DNA from: an uncultured Alphaproteobacteria bacterium
Lineage (GTDB): Bacteria > Pseudomonadota > Alphaproteobacteria > Rhizobiales > Ancalomicrobiaceae
Direction of reading: 5' to 3'
Length of the DNA: 64,000 nt
Assembly: GCA_937919435.1 (NCBI GenBank)
Contig: CALFRR010000046.1
Coordinates: 1 to 64,000 of the forward strand
Position 1 is the stretch's first letter. Each line of letters opens with the position of its first letter. The notes beneath the pieces were generated by a model, which saw nothing but the letters and a program-made list of their open reading frames with translations, was not told the origin of the DNA and did not search any database. A program made the position numbers and the translations under genes. Of this stretch, positions 27,238 to 36,206 are shown piece by piece.

Positions 27238-27723
27238 CTCCGGGCCCCTCGACGATGCGGCGGGCCTCGGCCCACCAGGCGATCAGATCGTCCCACCACC
27301 ATCCCATCACTTCGGGGATCGGTTGATGGAGCACATGAGCGACGTCGGCGACGTAGGTGCGCCAGCCGAGCGGAGAGATCAGGCCGTCGGCGCGACCTGG
27401 AACCGGCGGGGCAAAAAACGCCGGGCCACCTCCTCGAGCCGGTCGGTGTCGTCCGGATCGAGAACGGCGAGCAGCACCTCCGGCGCATCGAACACGGGGG
27501 CCGGAATGTCGTCGGTCGGCTCGCCCTTCTCGCGGGCGGCGAGCACCCTACGGCTCCAGGCCGCCACCTCGGCGGTCGTCGGGCGGCGCACCGTGACCTC
27601 GGCCCAGATCCGACCGTCGTATTCGACGGGCCATTCGAGCGGCACCGCCTCGGAACGGGCGGCGGCGGCGACGAATCGCGGGGAGGGGGCCGGGGAGGGA
27701 GCGGCTTCGGTGGGATCGGACAT
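27215..27723 (-). CDS. Frameshift product gpE' (tail assembly chaperone, long form)
   Basis: A -1 shift at the slippery heptamer T_TTT_TTG (27412-27418) lets ribosomes bypass the gpE stop. They then read about 67 further codons (FFAPPVPGRADG ... LHQPIPEVMGWWWDDLIAWW) to a TGA at 27215-27217, overlapping the tape-measure start. This gives a protein of about 169 residues. The tryptophan-rich extension ending in an AWWAEARR-type helix is what E' or G-T extensions look like in P2- and lambda-type phages. Confidence 0.75.
27379..27723 (-). CDS. E: Tail assembly chaperone gpE (short form)
   Basis: The 114-residue protein has an alanine/proline-rich start, then PLEWPVEYDGRIWAEVTVR and RRPTTAEVAAWSRR, typical of the P2 gpE / phage tail assembly chaperone family. 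It ends EEVARRFLPRRFQVAPTA. It lies between the tube and tape-measure genes, as in all P2-like tails. See the frameshift product for the long form. Confidence 0.85.
   Translation of the reverse strand: MSDPTEAAPSPAPSPRFVAAAARSEAVPLEWPVEYDGRIWAEVTVRRPTTAEVAAWSRRVLAAREKGEPTDDIPAPVFDAPEVLLAVLDPDDTDRLEEVARRFLPRRFQVAPTA
27412..27418 (-). promoter_or_regulatory. Programmed -1 ribosomal frameshift site in E
   Basis: The minus strand reads T_TTT_TTG in the gpE zero frame (codons CGT TTT TTG), a standard X_XXY_YYZ heptamer. The -1 frame is open on both sides of it, and the GC-rich sequence just downstream can pair into a stem. This is seen directly; the function is inferred from P2 and lambda. Confidence 0.75.
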
Positions 27724-27748
27724 GTCTGTCTCCTGATCGAGAGGGGCG

Positions 27749-28282
27749 TCAGAGGCCGATCGCGGCGCGATAGGGGGCGAACCTGTCGGTGCCGTTGACC
27801 CGGAACACCATCTCGTCGACGTCCCAGTAGATCCATTCGACCCCGTCGATGTGGCGCTCGTAGTGGGTCACCTGGTGGATGCTGTGCTTGGTCACCTGCT
27901 TGTCGGCGCCGGCGGCCGAGTGGCTGCCCTCGTCGATCTCGGAGACCGTGCCGGCGACGATGATGCGGGAGGCGACCGGCTTCGTCGCACCGCGCTTCAG
28001 GTAGGCACCGGCGAAGACCCAGGTGTCGGTGGCACCCGAGGTCAGCCCCACCGAGGCGAGGCTGTCGAGGTCCGGGCCGAGGGTCTCGAACGACGGTGCG
28101 AAGGCCTCGAGGCTCGGCAGCACATAGTCGACGGATCCGATGCCGCCGCCGTGGGTGTGCGAGATCGTCTTGTTCTTGATCGCCGGCGCGGCGAACGAGT
28201 TGATGATGCGGACGCGGCTGGATTCCGGATCGGCGGCCCGGCGGACGTCGACGCCGGTGAGCACATAGGGGGCCTGCGGCAT
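27749..28282 (-). CDS. FII: Major tail tube protein (P2 FII-like)
   Basis: The 177-residue protein starts MPQAPYVLTGVDVRRAADP. It has tube-family segments such as LPSLEAFAPSFETLGPDLDS and VTHYERHIDGVEWIYWDVDE near the C-terminus. It follows the sheath gene by 66 bp, in the standard FI-FII order of P2-type contractile tails. Confidence 0.88.
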   Translation of the reverse strand: MPQAPYVLTGVDVRRAADPESSRVRIINSFAAPAIKNKTISHTHGGGIGSVDYVLPSLEAFAPSFETLGPDLDSLASVGLTSGATDTWVFAGAYLKRGATKPVASRIIVAGTVSEIDEGSHSAAGADKQVTKHSIHQVTHYERHIDGVEWIYWDVDEMVFRVNGTDRFAPYRAAIGL

Positions 28283-28348
28283 GGAGATGGTCCTTCAGAC
28301 GAGGGAAAGCGCCGGCCGCTCGGGTGAGCGGCCGGGACGGCGTGTCGA

Positions 28349-29626
28349 TCAGGCGGCGGAGACGGCGGCGAGGATGTTGGCCAGCGTCTGTTCGACCGCC
28401 TTGCGGTAGCGGCGGAACTGATTGGTGACGACCTTGATCACCGGGGCCGGCTCGATCGAGATCAGGCCGAGGAGCTGGCCGTCGCGGAAGTTGTCGACGG
28501 TGTTCACGCCCTCGGTCTGACCGGTGAGGGTCTGGAGCACCGCGGCGATGGCGTCGGCGTCGGCGATCGGGAAGTCGACCGCGCCGCCGAGCAGCCGGCT
28601 CTCGACGACATGGTCGGCGATCATCGACCGGAGGCCGAGGATCCACGCCTCGATCCGCGCCGCGGTGGCGCGTCGACCGATGTACTCCCGTTCGAGCCGC
28701 ATCGCCTCGACGGTGACATAGTCGAGCGCCCGGAGCTGATGGTACTGCGACCAGTAGTCGGCGTCGGATCCACAGGAAGAGAATCCGAGATAGGTGAAGC
28801 CGCCGTCGGCGATCGACTGATCGACGCCGACTTCTCCGGCGACGACGATGCCGAGGTCGGCGGCGAGCAGCTGCTGGCCTTCGACCGATCCGTCCTCGAG
28901 ATCGTAGGCGATCGGCCGCGAGATGCCGCCGATGCCGTAGATCGGCCGATTGCACCAAGTGTCGAAGGGATAGCCGCCCATCGCCTGGTCGGCCCGCATG
29001 CCGAGGCCGAGAATCCGCGGCGCCATCGACTGCGACACATAGGCGGAGGTCGCGGTGTCCCACACCTCGGCCTTGACCGCGACGCCGTGGACGCGCTGCG
29101 ACGAGACCTTCTCGCGCCAGGCGACGGCATGCTCGAGCGTGTCGGACGGCGCCTGCACCACCGAGAATGCCCGGAACCGCTCGAGCGGTTCGTTGAGCGC
29201 TTCGACCACCGGGTTGCCGTGGCTCGCGTCCGGCACCCAGTCGGTGGAGCCGACGTGGAAGAGGCGCGGCGTCGCGTTCACCTCCGACGGCAGCGTGCGC
29301 AGCGCCGCCAGTTGGTCGATGATGTCGGACGCCACCTCCTCGTGGTCGGCGTTGCCGGCGACGCGGATCACGGTGACGTCGACCGACGTGGTGCCCAGCT
29401 GCGCCTGAGCGCCGACGACCGCGTCGGCGAGCGGGCCGGACCCGAGCTTGGCGAGCTTGGTCGTGTCGGACGCCGAGAAGCGCACCCGCTCGCCGATCGG
29501 GAAGACGGCCGCATCGGCATTCTCCGACACGTCGATCGCGAGCAGCTTGGAGAAATCGGGCCGCGACGTGGCGAGGCTGTCGTTGTCGAGGCGCTGGTTG
29601 ATGATGCCGAGGGTCGGCGTGGTCAT
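28349..29626 (-). CDS. FI: Tail sheath protein (P2 FI-like)
   Basis: The 425-residue protein is the contractile sheath. It has the N-terminal domain with LGTTSVDVTVIRVA near residue 75 and the core with RPIYGIGGISRPIAYDLEDG near 233. A conserved C-terminal region follows, with DYVTVEAMRLEREYIG and VTNQFRRYRKAVEQTL. The ATG giving MTTPTLGIINQRLDN was chosen over longer starts. A small GC hairpin (29664-29682) lies in the upstream leader. Confidence 0.92.
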   Translation of the reverse strand: MTTPTLGIINQRLDNDSLATSRPDFSKLLAIDVSENADAAVFPIGERVRFSASDTTKLAKLGSGPLADAVVGAQAQLGTTSVDVTVIRVAGNADHEEVASDIIDQLAALRTLPSEVNATPRLFHVGSTDWVPDASHGNPVVEALNEPLERFRAFSVVQAPSDTLEHAVAWREKVSSQRVHGVAVKAEVWDTATSAYVSQSMAPRILGLGMRADQAMGGYPFDTWCNRPIYGIGGISRPIAYDLEDGSVEGQQLLAADLGIVVAGEVGVDQSIADGGFTYLGFSSCGSDADYWSQYHQLRALDYVTVEAMRLEREYIGRRATAARIEAWILGLRSMIADHVVESRLLGGAVDFPIADADAIAAVLQTLTGQTEGVNTVDNFRDGQLLGLISIEPAPVIKVVTNQFRRYRKAVEQTLANILAAVSAA

Positions 29627-29720
29627 GCGCTGGTCTCCCCTGATCGAGGCCGTGAAATGCAACGGGCCGCCGACGGCGGCCCGAGACGGGATGGTGACGT
29701 GTCGTTCGATGCCGCCGGCG

Positions 29721-30191
29721 CTAGCGAGCGGCGGCGGCGCGGAAGAAGGCGTCGACGTCGGTGGCGGTGGCGCCGGGCCGCAACGCCGAGACGATCGCGA
29801 CGAGGAGCGCATTGCTGCGCTCGTAGGTGCCGGCGGCGAAGCGGATCCGGGCGAGACCGCGCTCGGCCTCGGGCAGAGCGTCGATGATCGCGGCGATCGT
29901 CGGCGGCGGCGTCCCGGCCCCGGCCATCCCGATTGCCTCGTCGATCGAGATCAAGCCCTCGACGTACATCTGCTCGGCGCACTGGCGCCGGCTGATCGAC
30001 GCCGGAACGGGGTCGGGATCGGCAACCGGGGCGAACGGAGCGATCGTTCCCCCATTCGCGACCCATGCCGCCAGTCGGCGGCGCAGATCGGTATCGGGCG
30101 GGAGATCGGCGTCGTCGAACCAGACGGCGCCGTCGGCCATCGTGATGGCGACGGTGGACCCGAGCGAGGTGTAGGCGACGGTGGTGATCAT
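29721..30191 (-). CDS. Tail-fibre-associated protein (assembly chaperone-like)
   Basis: The 156-residue protein starts MITTVAYTSLGSTVAITM, one base after the fibre gene. It contains SISRRQCAEQMYVEGLISIDEAI near residue 65 (core SRRQCAEQMYVEGLIS), a segment common in small proteins encoded next to tail fibres in alphaproteobacterial phages. It ends RPGATATDVDAFFRAAAAR. A role in fibre folding is inferred from position. Confidence 0.65.
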   Translation of the reverse strand: MITTVAYTSLGSTVAITMADGAVWFDDADLPPDTDLRRRLAAWVANGGTIAPFAPVADPDPVPASISRRQCAEQMYVEGLISIDEAIGMAGAGTPPPTIAAIIDALPEAERGLARIRFAAGTYERSNALLVAIVSALRPGATATDVDAFFRAAAAR

Positions 30192-30192
30192 C

Positions 30193-31821
30193 TCAGAGCC
30201 TCGCATTGGCGATGATGGCGGACATCCATGCTGTCGACGTCGCGTTGCCGACGTTCGACAGCACCGAACCGCCCCAAGTGGACACGACGTCCGTCCCCGG
30301 CGCCCCTGCATTCCAAATGGAGGTCACGGCGGGGACGGCCCTCATCAACACCGGCCAGACGAGATTGATCCGGCGCAGGGTCGAACCCTGACTGTCGACC
30401 GTGCCGAGCATCGCGAGACCCGACATGGCGATGTACTGGCGCTGGCATCGACGGTGCTCGGCGGCGAAATCGGGCAACTCCCAGCTCGGTAGCTCGGTTC
30501 CTGCGTAAAGCCCGATGTCGGCGACCTCGAAGACGTTGGCCGTCGACGACATCCCGTTCGTCTGCCCTGCCGTCCCCAGAAAGTTGCCGTTCGCCCAGAC
30601 GTCGGCAGCCGGGGCGCGCCACGAGGTGCCGGCGGCGATGCCGATGCGGGCATGAATGCCCACGCCGGACGAGTCCTTGATCCATGTGCCGGAGGTGTCG
30701 CCGGGCACGACCGCCGTCACCAGCACGTCGGTATTGGCCTGGGCCGCCGAGATCGTGAACATCGTCACGTAGCAGCGGGTACCCGCCGCGTTGACGAACG
30801 ATAGACCCCAGGTTCCGGCCGGGGCGTTGACGACGCCGCGCCAGACGAACGGCCGGGCGGAGGCGGTGCCGAACATCAGATCGGCGACGTCGATCCCCTC
30901 GATCGGGAACCCGATGGAGTATGTATCCGCCGCAGCGATGTCCGTGTCGGCGAGCGACACGGCGAACCGGGCACGGGTCGGAGATCCGCCGGGGGTCGCC
31001 TTCAGCACCTGCGAACAGGTGAAAGCTCCGCCGCCCCCTGCCGTGACGGCAACGCCGTCGAAGGCGTAGCTCTGGCCGGCCGGACCGATGACCACCGTCG
31101 CTCCGGTCGACCTGTCGTGGCAGACTTCGAACGCCGGGTTCAGATGACGATTCCGCAGGCTCGCCTTGGCGGTGATCCCGAGTGCCGTCTGCGCCGCGGG
31201 CAGGTCGGCATCCGCCAGACGGGCGAGGCCGAAGGCCCCGGGGACGGCGGCGGAAAGTCCCAGGGTGACGCGCGCCGCCGCCGAGTTGGCGTCGTCGAGT
31301 AGGCTCCTCGCGAACGCGGTGAGCGTCGCCGTGGCGAACGTATCGGCCCCGGTGGCGTAGATCAGCCGATCGGCGGCGGTCACCACGGCGGCGAGCGCGG
31401 CGAGCGTCGCGTCGGCGGGTTGCCGTCCGGCGAGAGCCGCCTCGAGGCCGTCGACGGACGACAACGAGACGGTCCCGGTCGCGTGAGTGAGATCGATGGT
31501 CCACGGCCGCCACAGCCCATTGATCAGCGCCAGCACCTGATAGGCCGCGGCACCGGCGACGCCGACGTCGGTGAGGCCCGCGAGCGCGTGATTGTGATCG
31601 GTCGACGCCTTGCCGGCGAGGGCATCGACGAGGCCGGTGATCGCCGATTGATCGTGGCCATGGACGGCCGCCGCCTTGCCGGCGAGGGCCGCGATCAACC
31701 CCGCGACGTCGACGCCGATCGCGGTCAGTGCCTCGATCAACCGCGCGAAATCATCGGCGATGTCGTTTCCGGCCGCGGGGATCGGGTAGTTCCGCTTCGG
31801 CTCGCGGGCGTCGGTGGTCAT
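30193..31821 (-). CDS. Tail fibre protein
   Basis: The 542-residue protein begins MTTDAREPKRNYPIPAAGND and has short fibre repeats. These include LAGKAAAVHGHDQSAITGL and LAGKASTDHNHALAGLTDV (residues about 46-90), and LTLGLSAA-type steps further on (VTLGLSAAVPGAFGLARLAD). The C-terminal half (about 220-542) is a beta-rich receptor-binding head. The histidine pairs in the repeats resemble metal-binding collagen-like or needle segments of phage fibres. It lies between the large DUF4815-like baseplate protein and the fibre accessory gene. Confidence 0.82.
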   Translation of the reverse strand: MTTDAREPKRNYPIPAAGNDIADDFARLIEALTAIGVDVAGLIAALAGKAAAVHGHDQSAITGLVDALAGKASTDHNHALAGLTDVGVAGAAAYQVLALINGLWRPWTIDLTHATGTVSLSSVDGLEAALAGRQPADATLAALAAVVTAADRLIYATGADTFATATLTAFARSLLDDANSAAARVTLGLSAAVPGAFGLARLADADLPAAQTALGITAKASLRNRHLNPAFEVCHDRSTGATVVIGPAGQSYAFDGVAVTAGGGGAFTCSQVLKATPGGSPTRARFAVSLADTDIAAADTYSIGFPIEGIDVADLMFGTASARPFVWRGVVNAPAGTWGLSFVNAAGTRCYVTMFTISAAQANTDVLVTAVVPGDTSGTWIKDSSGVGIHARIGIAAGTSWRAPAADVWANGNFLGTAGQTNGMSSTANVFEVADIGLYAGTELPSWELPDFAAEHRRCQRQYIAMSGLAMLGTVDSQGSTLRRINLVWPVLMRAVPAVTSIWNAGAPGTDVVSTWGGSVLSNVGNATSTAWMSAIIANARL

Positions 31822-31833
31822 CTGTCACGCTCC

Positions 31834-34800
31834 TCAGATCGTGTAGGCCCGCGGCCGGGCGACGAGCGGGCGTGCGGCCGGGCCGCCAGAAAGCGTCAGG
31901 CGGATCCTGCCGGAGAGCGCCGTGACGCCGGTCGCGGTCCACGCCGGCTCGGTCCATCCCGCGTCGAGGGTCTCGGTCTCGGCGAGCGTCAGGCCGGTCC
32001 ACGACCCGTCGGCCGCGTCCCAGTCGGCGGTGAGAGTGGCGCCGGCCGGCAGATACGCGGCGGCGAGCGCCCGCAATGTGCTGGGAGCCGCCTTGAAGTC
32101 GATCACCTTCGAGACGTAGGAGCCCGCCTCGCGGATCCGGCCGAGGCAGACGGTGACGCCCGGCCAGAGGATCGGAGAGAGCGTCGCGGTGCCGCGGAGA
32201 CGCGCTCGGATCGTGACGGTCTCGGTGACGTACTCGGTCCATTCGATGGTCTGATCCGCCGCGACCACGATCACGTCGCCGGAGGCTCGCACCACCTCGA
32301 AGACGACGGAACACTCGTCGGTCGGCAGTTCGATGGCCGCTCGGATGACGAGATCCGAGACGTTGACGAGCGCGACGGTCCCCAGCACCACCAACCGCTC
32401 GGTCGCGGTGTAGCGGGCGGCGACGATCCGGTGGGTCAGATCGGCGTCGTTGTGCGGCGTCCAGGTGCGGCGGTTCGACGACGACAGCAGCACGCCGACG
32501 TTCGAGGGCTGTGCGGCGACCACCGTCTGACCGCCGGCCCCGTCGTCGACGACGTCGCCGAGCCGGGCGATCGAGAGCGCGTGAGCATCGTCGTCGGTCA
32601 GGATCACGATCGACCGCTCGGCGACCGCCGGCACGTGCACCGGCACCGCCCACCGGGCGGCGAGCCAGTCGCCGACCGCCGGCGTCGCCATCGGCAGATA
32701 GTCCTGAGCGAGGATCTCGGTCGAGGGCTGACCGTTCGACGCACCGGCCATCTGCAGCCGCAACCCGTGATCCCGATCGCCGACCGCGGCGAGGCGGACG
32801 TCGGCGCCGACGATCTGGCGGGCCGCCGACAGGAGCCACGTCTGCCCGAGCGGATCCGTTCCCTCGCCGCCGTTGGACCCGTTGTCGACGGAACTGGTCG
32901 ACACCGTCGTGACGTTGGTGACGTTGACCACCGTCGCCTGCACGGCTCGGGTCACCAGCGTGACTTGCCGCAGCGTGTCGACGTCGATGGTGCCAGATCC
33001 GACGAACAGCGCCTCGGCCCGCGAGCCGGCGGCACCGATCGCGCGGACGAGACGGGTGCCGGTCGGGATGCCGGGCGGCACCTCGAAGGTGAGGACGATC
33101 TTGCCGGCGCCGTCCGCGGTCGGGGCCGGCGACGGCAGGATCGACACGCCGTCGAAGGTCAGGGCGGAGAGGTGTTCTCCGGCGAGGAAGCCTTCGATCG
33201 TCGCCTGCACGTCGATCTGGCGCAGCAACGTCGCCACCTCGGTGCGCTCGCCGGTGACCTCGGTGATCACCGTCGCCGACGTCACCGTCCCGGGCGGCAC
33301 CGAATCGGTCACCGTTGTGAACTCGGCCGTCGCGGCGCTCGTCCACTCGGTGACCCGGGACGTCCAGAAATCGACGGCGGGCTCGAGCCGCAGATCCGAG
33401 GGCATCCTCGCGAAATTGGCGTAAGGGTTGATCTTCATCGCCGACGAGGCGAGGAGCTGTTCGACGACGATCTCCTCGACCCACGGCAGAGTGTAGGCGC
33501 CGCTGCCGAGCACGGCGGTGCCGACCAGATCGACCGCGAGGACGAGGCACCCGTCGACGATCGCCGCCGTCTGCGGCTCGCCCTGATCGCGGCCGTAGTC
33601 GTCGGTCAGGGCATCGACGAACAGGCCCTTGATCGACGACGACCGGCCCCGTGCGTCGTGCTCGAGCGCCATCGCGTTGACGACGTCGAGGACGTCCACG
33701 AGACGACCGTTGAACCGCGATTGCTGAGCGAAGCCGATCGAGTGGACGCCGTTGTTCTTCACCGTCGGCCGGTCGAGCCAGTCGTTGGTGATCTCGGCGA
33801 GGGCGAGCAGCGAGGTCGGCGCGATCGGCGGCACGGCGCCCTTGCGCGCCGACACACCCTTGACGTAGGCGGTCTCGCCCTCCTGGGTCAGGCACAGGAG
33901 GTCGCGCCGCGGAAGCTTCGACCGATAGGTGACCAGCACCTGGGTGTCGGCGACACCGCCCTCGACGGTGATGGTGGTCGGGGTGATCGCGGTCGGCGTC
34001 ACCGCGGCGTTGTAGCGATAGGTGACGGTATAGGTCGAGGACGACGCCGGCTCGGCACCGGAGGGCGCCCAGGAGACGCCGTCCGAAGCGAGCGCATAGG
34101 TCGTGGTGCCGTAGGTGGTGGCGCCCTGGACGACGCTCTCGATCGCCACCACCGAACCGTGGCCGAGCGCGTCGATGCCGCCCGGGACCGAGCCGCGCAC
34201 CACCGTTTCGACGACGCGCTTCTGCACCACCACCTGAGTGATCGAGGCCGCCGGCGGGCGGCGCAGGGTGATCACCGCGGGTGCCGACGACGGATAGAGG
34301 TGGGTCTCGGCCGAGATCGTCTCGAGGTCGGGCGTCTCCGGCTCGGCATGGCGCAGCGCGTAGTTCCGGCTGCGCTTCCATCCGCGGATGTTGGCCACCC
34401 CCGGCTGGATCGAAAACACCTGGTCGTCGCCGATCAGGCCGAGTGCCGTCACCTCGCAACCGGACACGATGTAGTGGCCGTGGGCATCGAAGTCGTAGCC
34501 GGCGACGATCGCCTTCACCCCCGAAAGGTCCGGCGCCACGGTCTGGTCGATGACCGCGCCGTCGCGGATCGCATAGACAGCGAAATAGTCGCCGGCGCCG
34601 CCGTCGCCCTCGCGCGCCCAGACGGCGGTCTCGATCTCGCGCGCCGCCCCGGCTTCGCCTTCGCCGTCGGTGCCGACGCCGAGCCCGACGAGGCTCGGAT
34701 CCTCCTCCCAGGTCACCAGTGCGGTGACGATCCGGATGCCGATCGAAAACGTACCGGTGACCGGCAGATCGGAGATCGTCGCCGCCTCGATCGCACGGAC

Positions 34801-35082
34801 GTCGCCGCGCGCATAGATCGAGCCGGCAGCGAGTGTCGCCGTCATCGTCGTCGCCTCGGCCGAGACGCGGGTCAGGACGATCTCGGCACCGTCGAGTCGG
34901 CCACCATCCGAGGCGACCATGTCGCCGATCCGGCGAGCGCGGCGCTCGGCGATCGACTGCAACTCGTTGATCTCCGCTCCTTGGGTATACGTACCCTCCG
35001 GCACGACGACCCGGGCGTCGTTCGGTCGGACCGGCGACCGATCGTACGCATCGGCGAGCCCGGAGGCGTGCTCGTAGGCCAT
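31834..35082 (-). CDS. Large baseplate/tail protein, DUF4815-like
   Basis: The 1082-residue protein starts MAYEHASGLADAYDRSPVRP and shows the N-terminal DUF4815 pattern (VVVPEGTYTQGAEINELQSI near residue 26, then SIYARGDVRAIEAAT). The middle and C-terminal parts are beta-rich. The domain is found in large tail proteins of contractile phages from alpha- and betaproteobacteria, probably linking baseplate and fibres. The start codon shares one base with the gpI stop. The unusually long antisense reading frames here are side effects of base composition. Confidence 0.78.
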   Translation of the reverse strand: MAYEHASGLADAYDRSPVRPNDARVVVPEGTYTQGAEINELQSIAERRARRIGDMVASDGGRLDGAEIVLTRVSAEATTMTATLAAGSIYARGDVRAIEAATISDLPVTGTFSIGIRIVTALVTWEEDPSLVGLGVGTDGEGEAGAAREIETAVWAREGDGGAGDYFAVYAIRDGAVIDQTVAPDLSGVKAIVAGYDFDAHGHYIVSGCEVTALGLIGDDQVFSIQPGVANIRGWKRSRNYALRHAEPETPDLETISAETHLYPSSAPAVITLRRPPAASITQVVVQKRVVETVVRGSVPGGIDALGHGSVVAIESVVQGATTYGTTTYALASDGVSWAPSGAEPASSSTYTVTYRYNAAVTPTAITPTTITVEGGVADTQVLVTYRSKLPRRDLLCLTQEGETAYVKGVSARKGAVPPIAPTSLLALAEITNDWLDRPTVKNNGVHSIGFAQQSRFNGRLVDVLDVVNAMALEHDARGRSSSIKGLFVDALTDDYGRDQGEPQTAAIVDGCLVLAVDLVGTAVLGSGAYTLPWVEEIVVEQLLASSAMKINPYANFARMPSDLRLEPAVDFWTSRVTEWTSAATAEFTTVTDSVPPGTVTSATVITEVTGERTEVATLLRQIDVQATIEGFLAGEHLSALTFDGVSILPSPAPTADGAGKIVLTFEVPPGIPTGTRLVRAIGAAGSRAEALFVGSGTIDVDTLRQVTLVTRAVQATVVNVTNVTTVSTSSVDNGSNGGEGTDPLGQTWLLSAARQIVGADVRLAAVGDRDHGLRLQMAGASNGQPSTEILAQDYLPMATPAVGDWLAARWAVPVHVPAVAERSIVILTDDDAHALSIARLGDVVDDGAGGQTVVAAQPSNVGVLLSSSNRRTWTPHNDADLTHRIVAARYTATERLVVLGTVALVNVSDLVIRAAIELPTDECSVVFEVVRASGDVIVVAADQTIEWTEYVTETVTIRARLRGTATLSPILWPGVTVCLGRIREAGSYVSKVIDFKAAPSTLRALAAAYLPAGATLTADWDAADGSWTGLTLAETETLDAGWTEPAWTATGVTALSGRIRLTLSGGPAARPLVARPRAYTI

Positions 35083-36206
35083 CAGTCGATCCTCATGATG
35101 CAGGTGACGAGTTCGCGGACGGTCGCCGCCATGGTGACGGCGAGGCCGGAGACAGCGGTGATGCAGGCCGCGGAGTCGAGATCGATCTCCTCCGCCGACA
35201 GCCATCGCCGGCCCGGTTCGACGCCGGCGACGAGCGGCACGTCCGCGACGAGATCGAGAGAGGCGATCACCGCGCCGGGTGCCGCCTCGAACGGCGTTCG
35301 CGCCCGGACGACGATCGCGGTCGGCGACGACGACGGCGACCAGGCCACGTCGCCGACCACATAGGGACCGGCGGAGACCGCGGCCACCGCGTGGACGATC
35401 GCCGGACAGGCACCGATCGGCTCGCCGTCGGCGGCGCGCGGGATCAGGTGCCAGCGCCTCGCCGCGAGGTCGGCGGAGATCGCCGTACGGCGGCTCTGCC
35501 GCCCCTCGACGGTCCATGGATATTCGGCCGATGTCCAGGGATGGTGCATGTCCACCCACGCGTCGGACGACCCGGCGGAGGGGATCCACGCACCCAGCGC
35601 GGTCAACTGCGCTTCGGTGAGGGTCAGATCGACCTCGTGCGGCCGTCCGAACGACCACAGCGCGCCGCCGGACGTGATTCGCACACCCGACGAAGCGCCC
35701 CACATGGAGCCGCCCCAGCGGCGCATGCCGGCTTCCATCGGCCGCACGTCCCAGCCGCGCCACCCCCGCCAAAAATGCGAGGTCGCGTCATCCGACAGCG
35801 ACGCGATGCCGTCGATTCGGTCGAGGTCGGGACGCTCGGCGTCGGGCAACCGGTCGAGAGCCATCTGCCAGAGGTGCCAGCGGCGGCGGCGGGCGAGCGC
35901 CCATTCGAGAATCGCCGCGTAGCCGATCCAGCCGATCCCGGTGGCAATCGCCGCCGGCGTGCCGCGGATCCGTTGCCAACTCGGGCCGACATCGCAGAGG
36001 TGGTATGGATTCGGCAGGTAGGGCACCAACTCGCCCAGGCCCCACTCGGCCACCAACCACGGCATCCAGTCGGGCGACGGCGAGCGATCGTTGGCGAGAA
36101 TCGTCTCGTAGGCAGCCGCCAGCCTCACCAGCGGATCGTTCACCTCGGCGATCACCAGTTCGCGCGAGGTGGGGCTGCCCGGATCGAGGCGGACATGGGT
36201 CGTCAT
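35082..36206 (-). CDS. I: Tail protein I (P2 gpI-like)
   Basis: The 374-residue protein has the gpI segment LAAAYETILANDRSPSPDW and MPWLVAEWGLGELVPYL near residue 48, and WQRIRGTPAAIATGIGWIGY near 77. The C-terminal 200 residues extend beyond the P2 protein (about 175 residues) and look beta-rich. It is coupled to gpJ by a four-base overlap. gpI is a baseplate wedge component. Confidence 0.82.
   Translation of the reverse strand: MTTHVRLDPGSPTSRELVIAEVNDPLVRLAAAYETILANDRSPSPDWMPWLVAEWGLGELVPYLPNPYHLCDVGPSWQRIRGTPAAIATGIGWIGYAAILEWALARRRRWHLWQMALDRLPDAERPDLDRIDGIASLSDDATSHFWRGWRGWDVRPMEAGMRRWGGSMWGASSGVRITSGGALWSFGRPHEVDLTLTEAQLTALGAWIPSAGSSDAWVDMHHPWTSAEYPWTVEGRQSRRTAISADLAARRWHLIPRAADGEPIGACPAIVHAVAAVSAGPYVVGDVAWSPSSSPTAIVVRARTPFEAAPGAVIASLDLVADVPLVAGVEPGRRWLSAEEIDLDSAACITAVSGLAVTMAATVRELVTCIMRID

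Noticed and set aside
29664..29682. Terminator before the tail sheath gene
   Set aside because: GGGCCGCC/GGCGGCCC forms an 8-bp stem, but no T-run follows on the minus strand, so I do not call it a terminator.
31420..35364. Plus-strand open frame of over 1300 codons antisense to the baseplate and fibre genes
   Set aside because: Composition is arginine, aspartate and glycine-rich without domains, as expected from the mirror frame of GC-rich genes. The minus-strand proteins have clear families. The same holds for 41941-45702.
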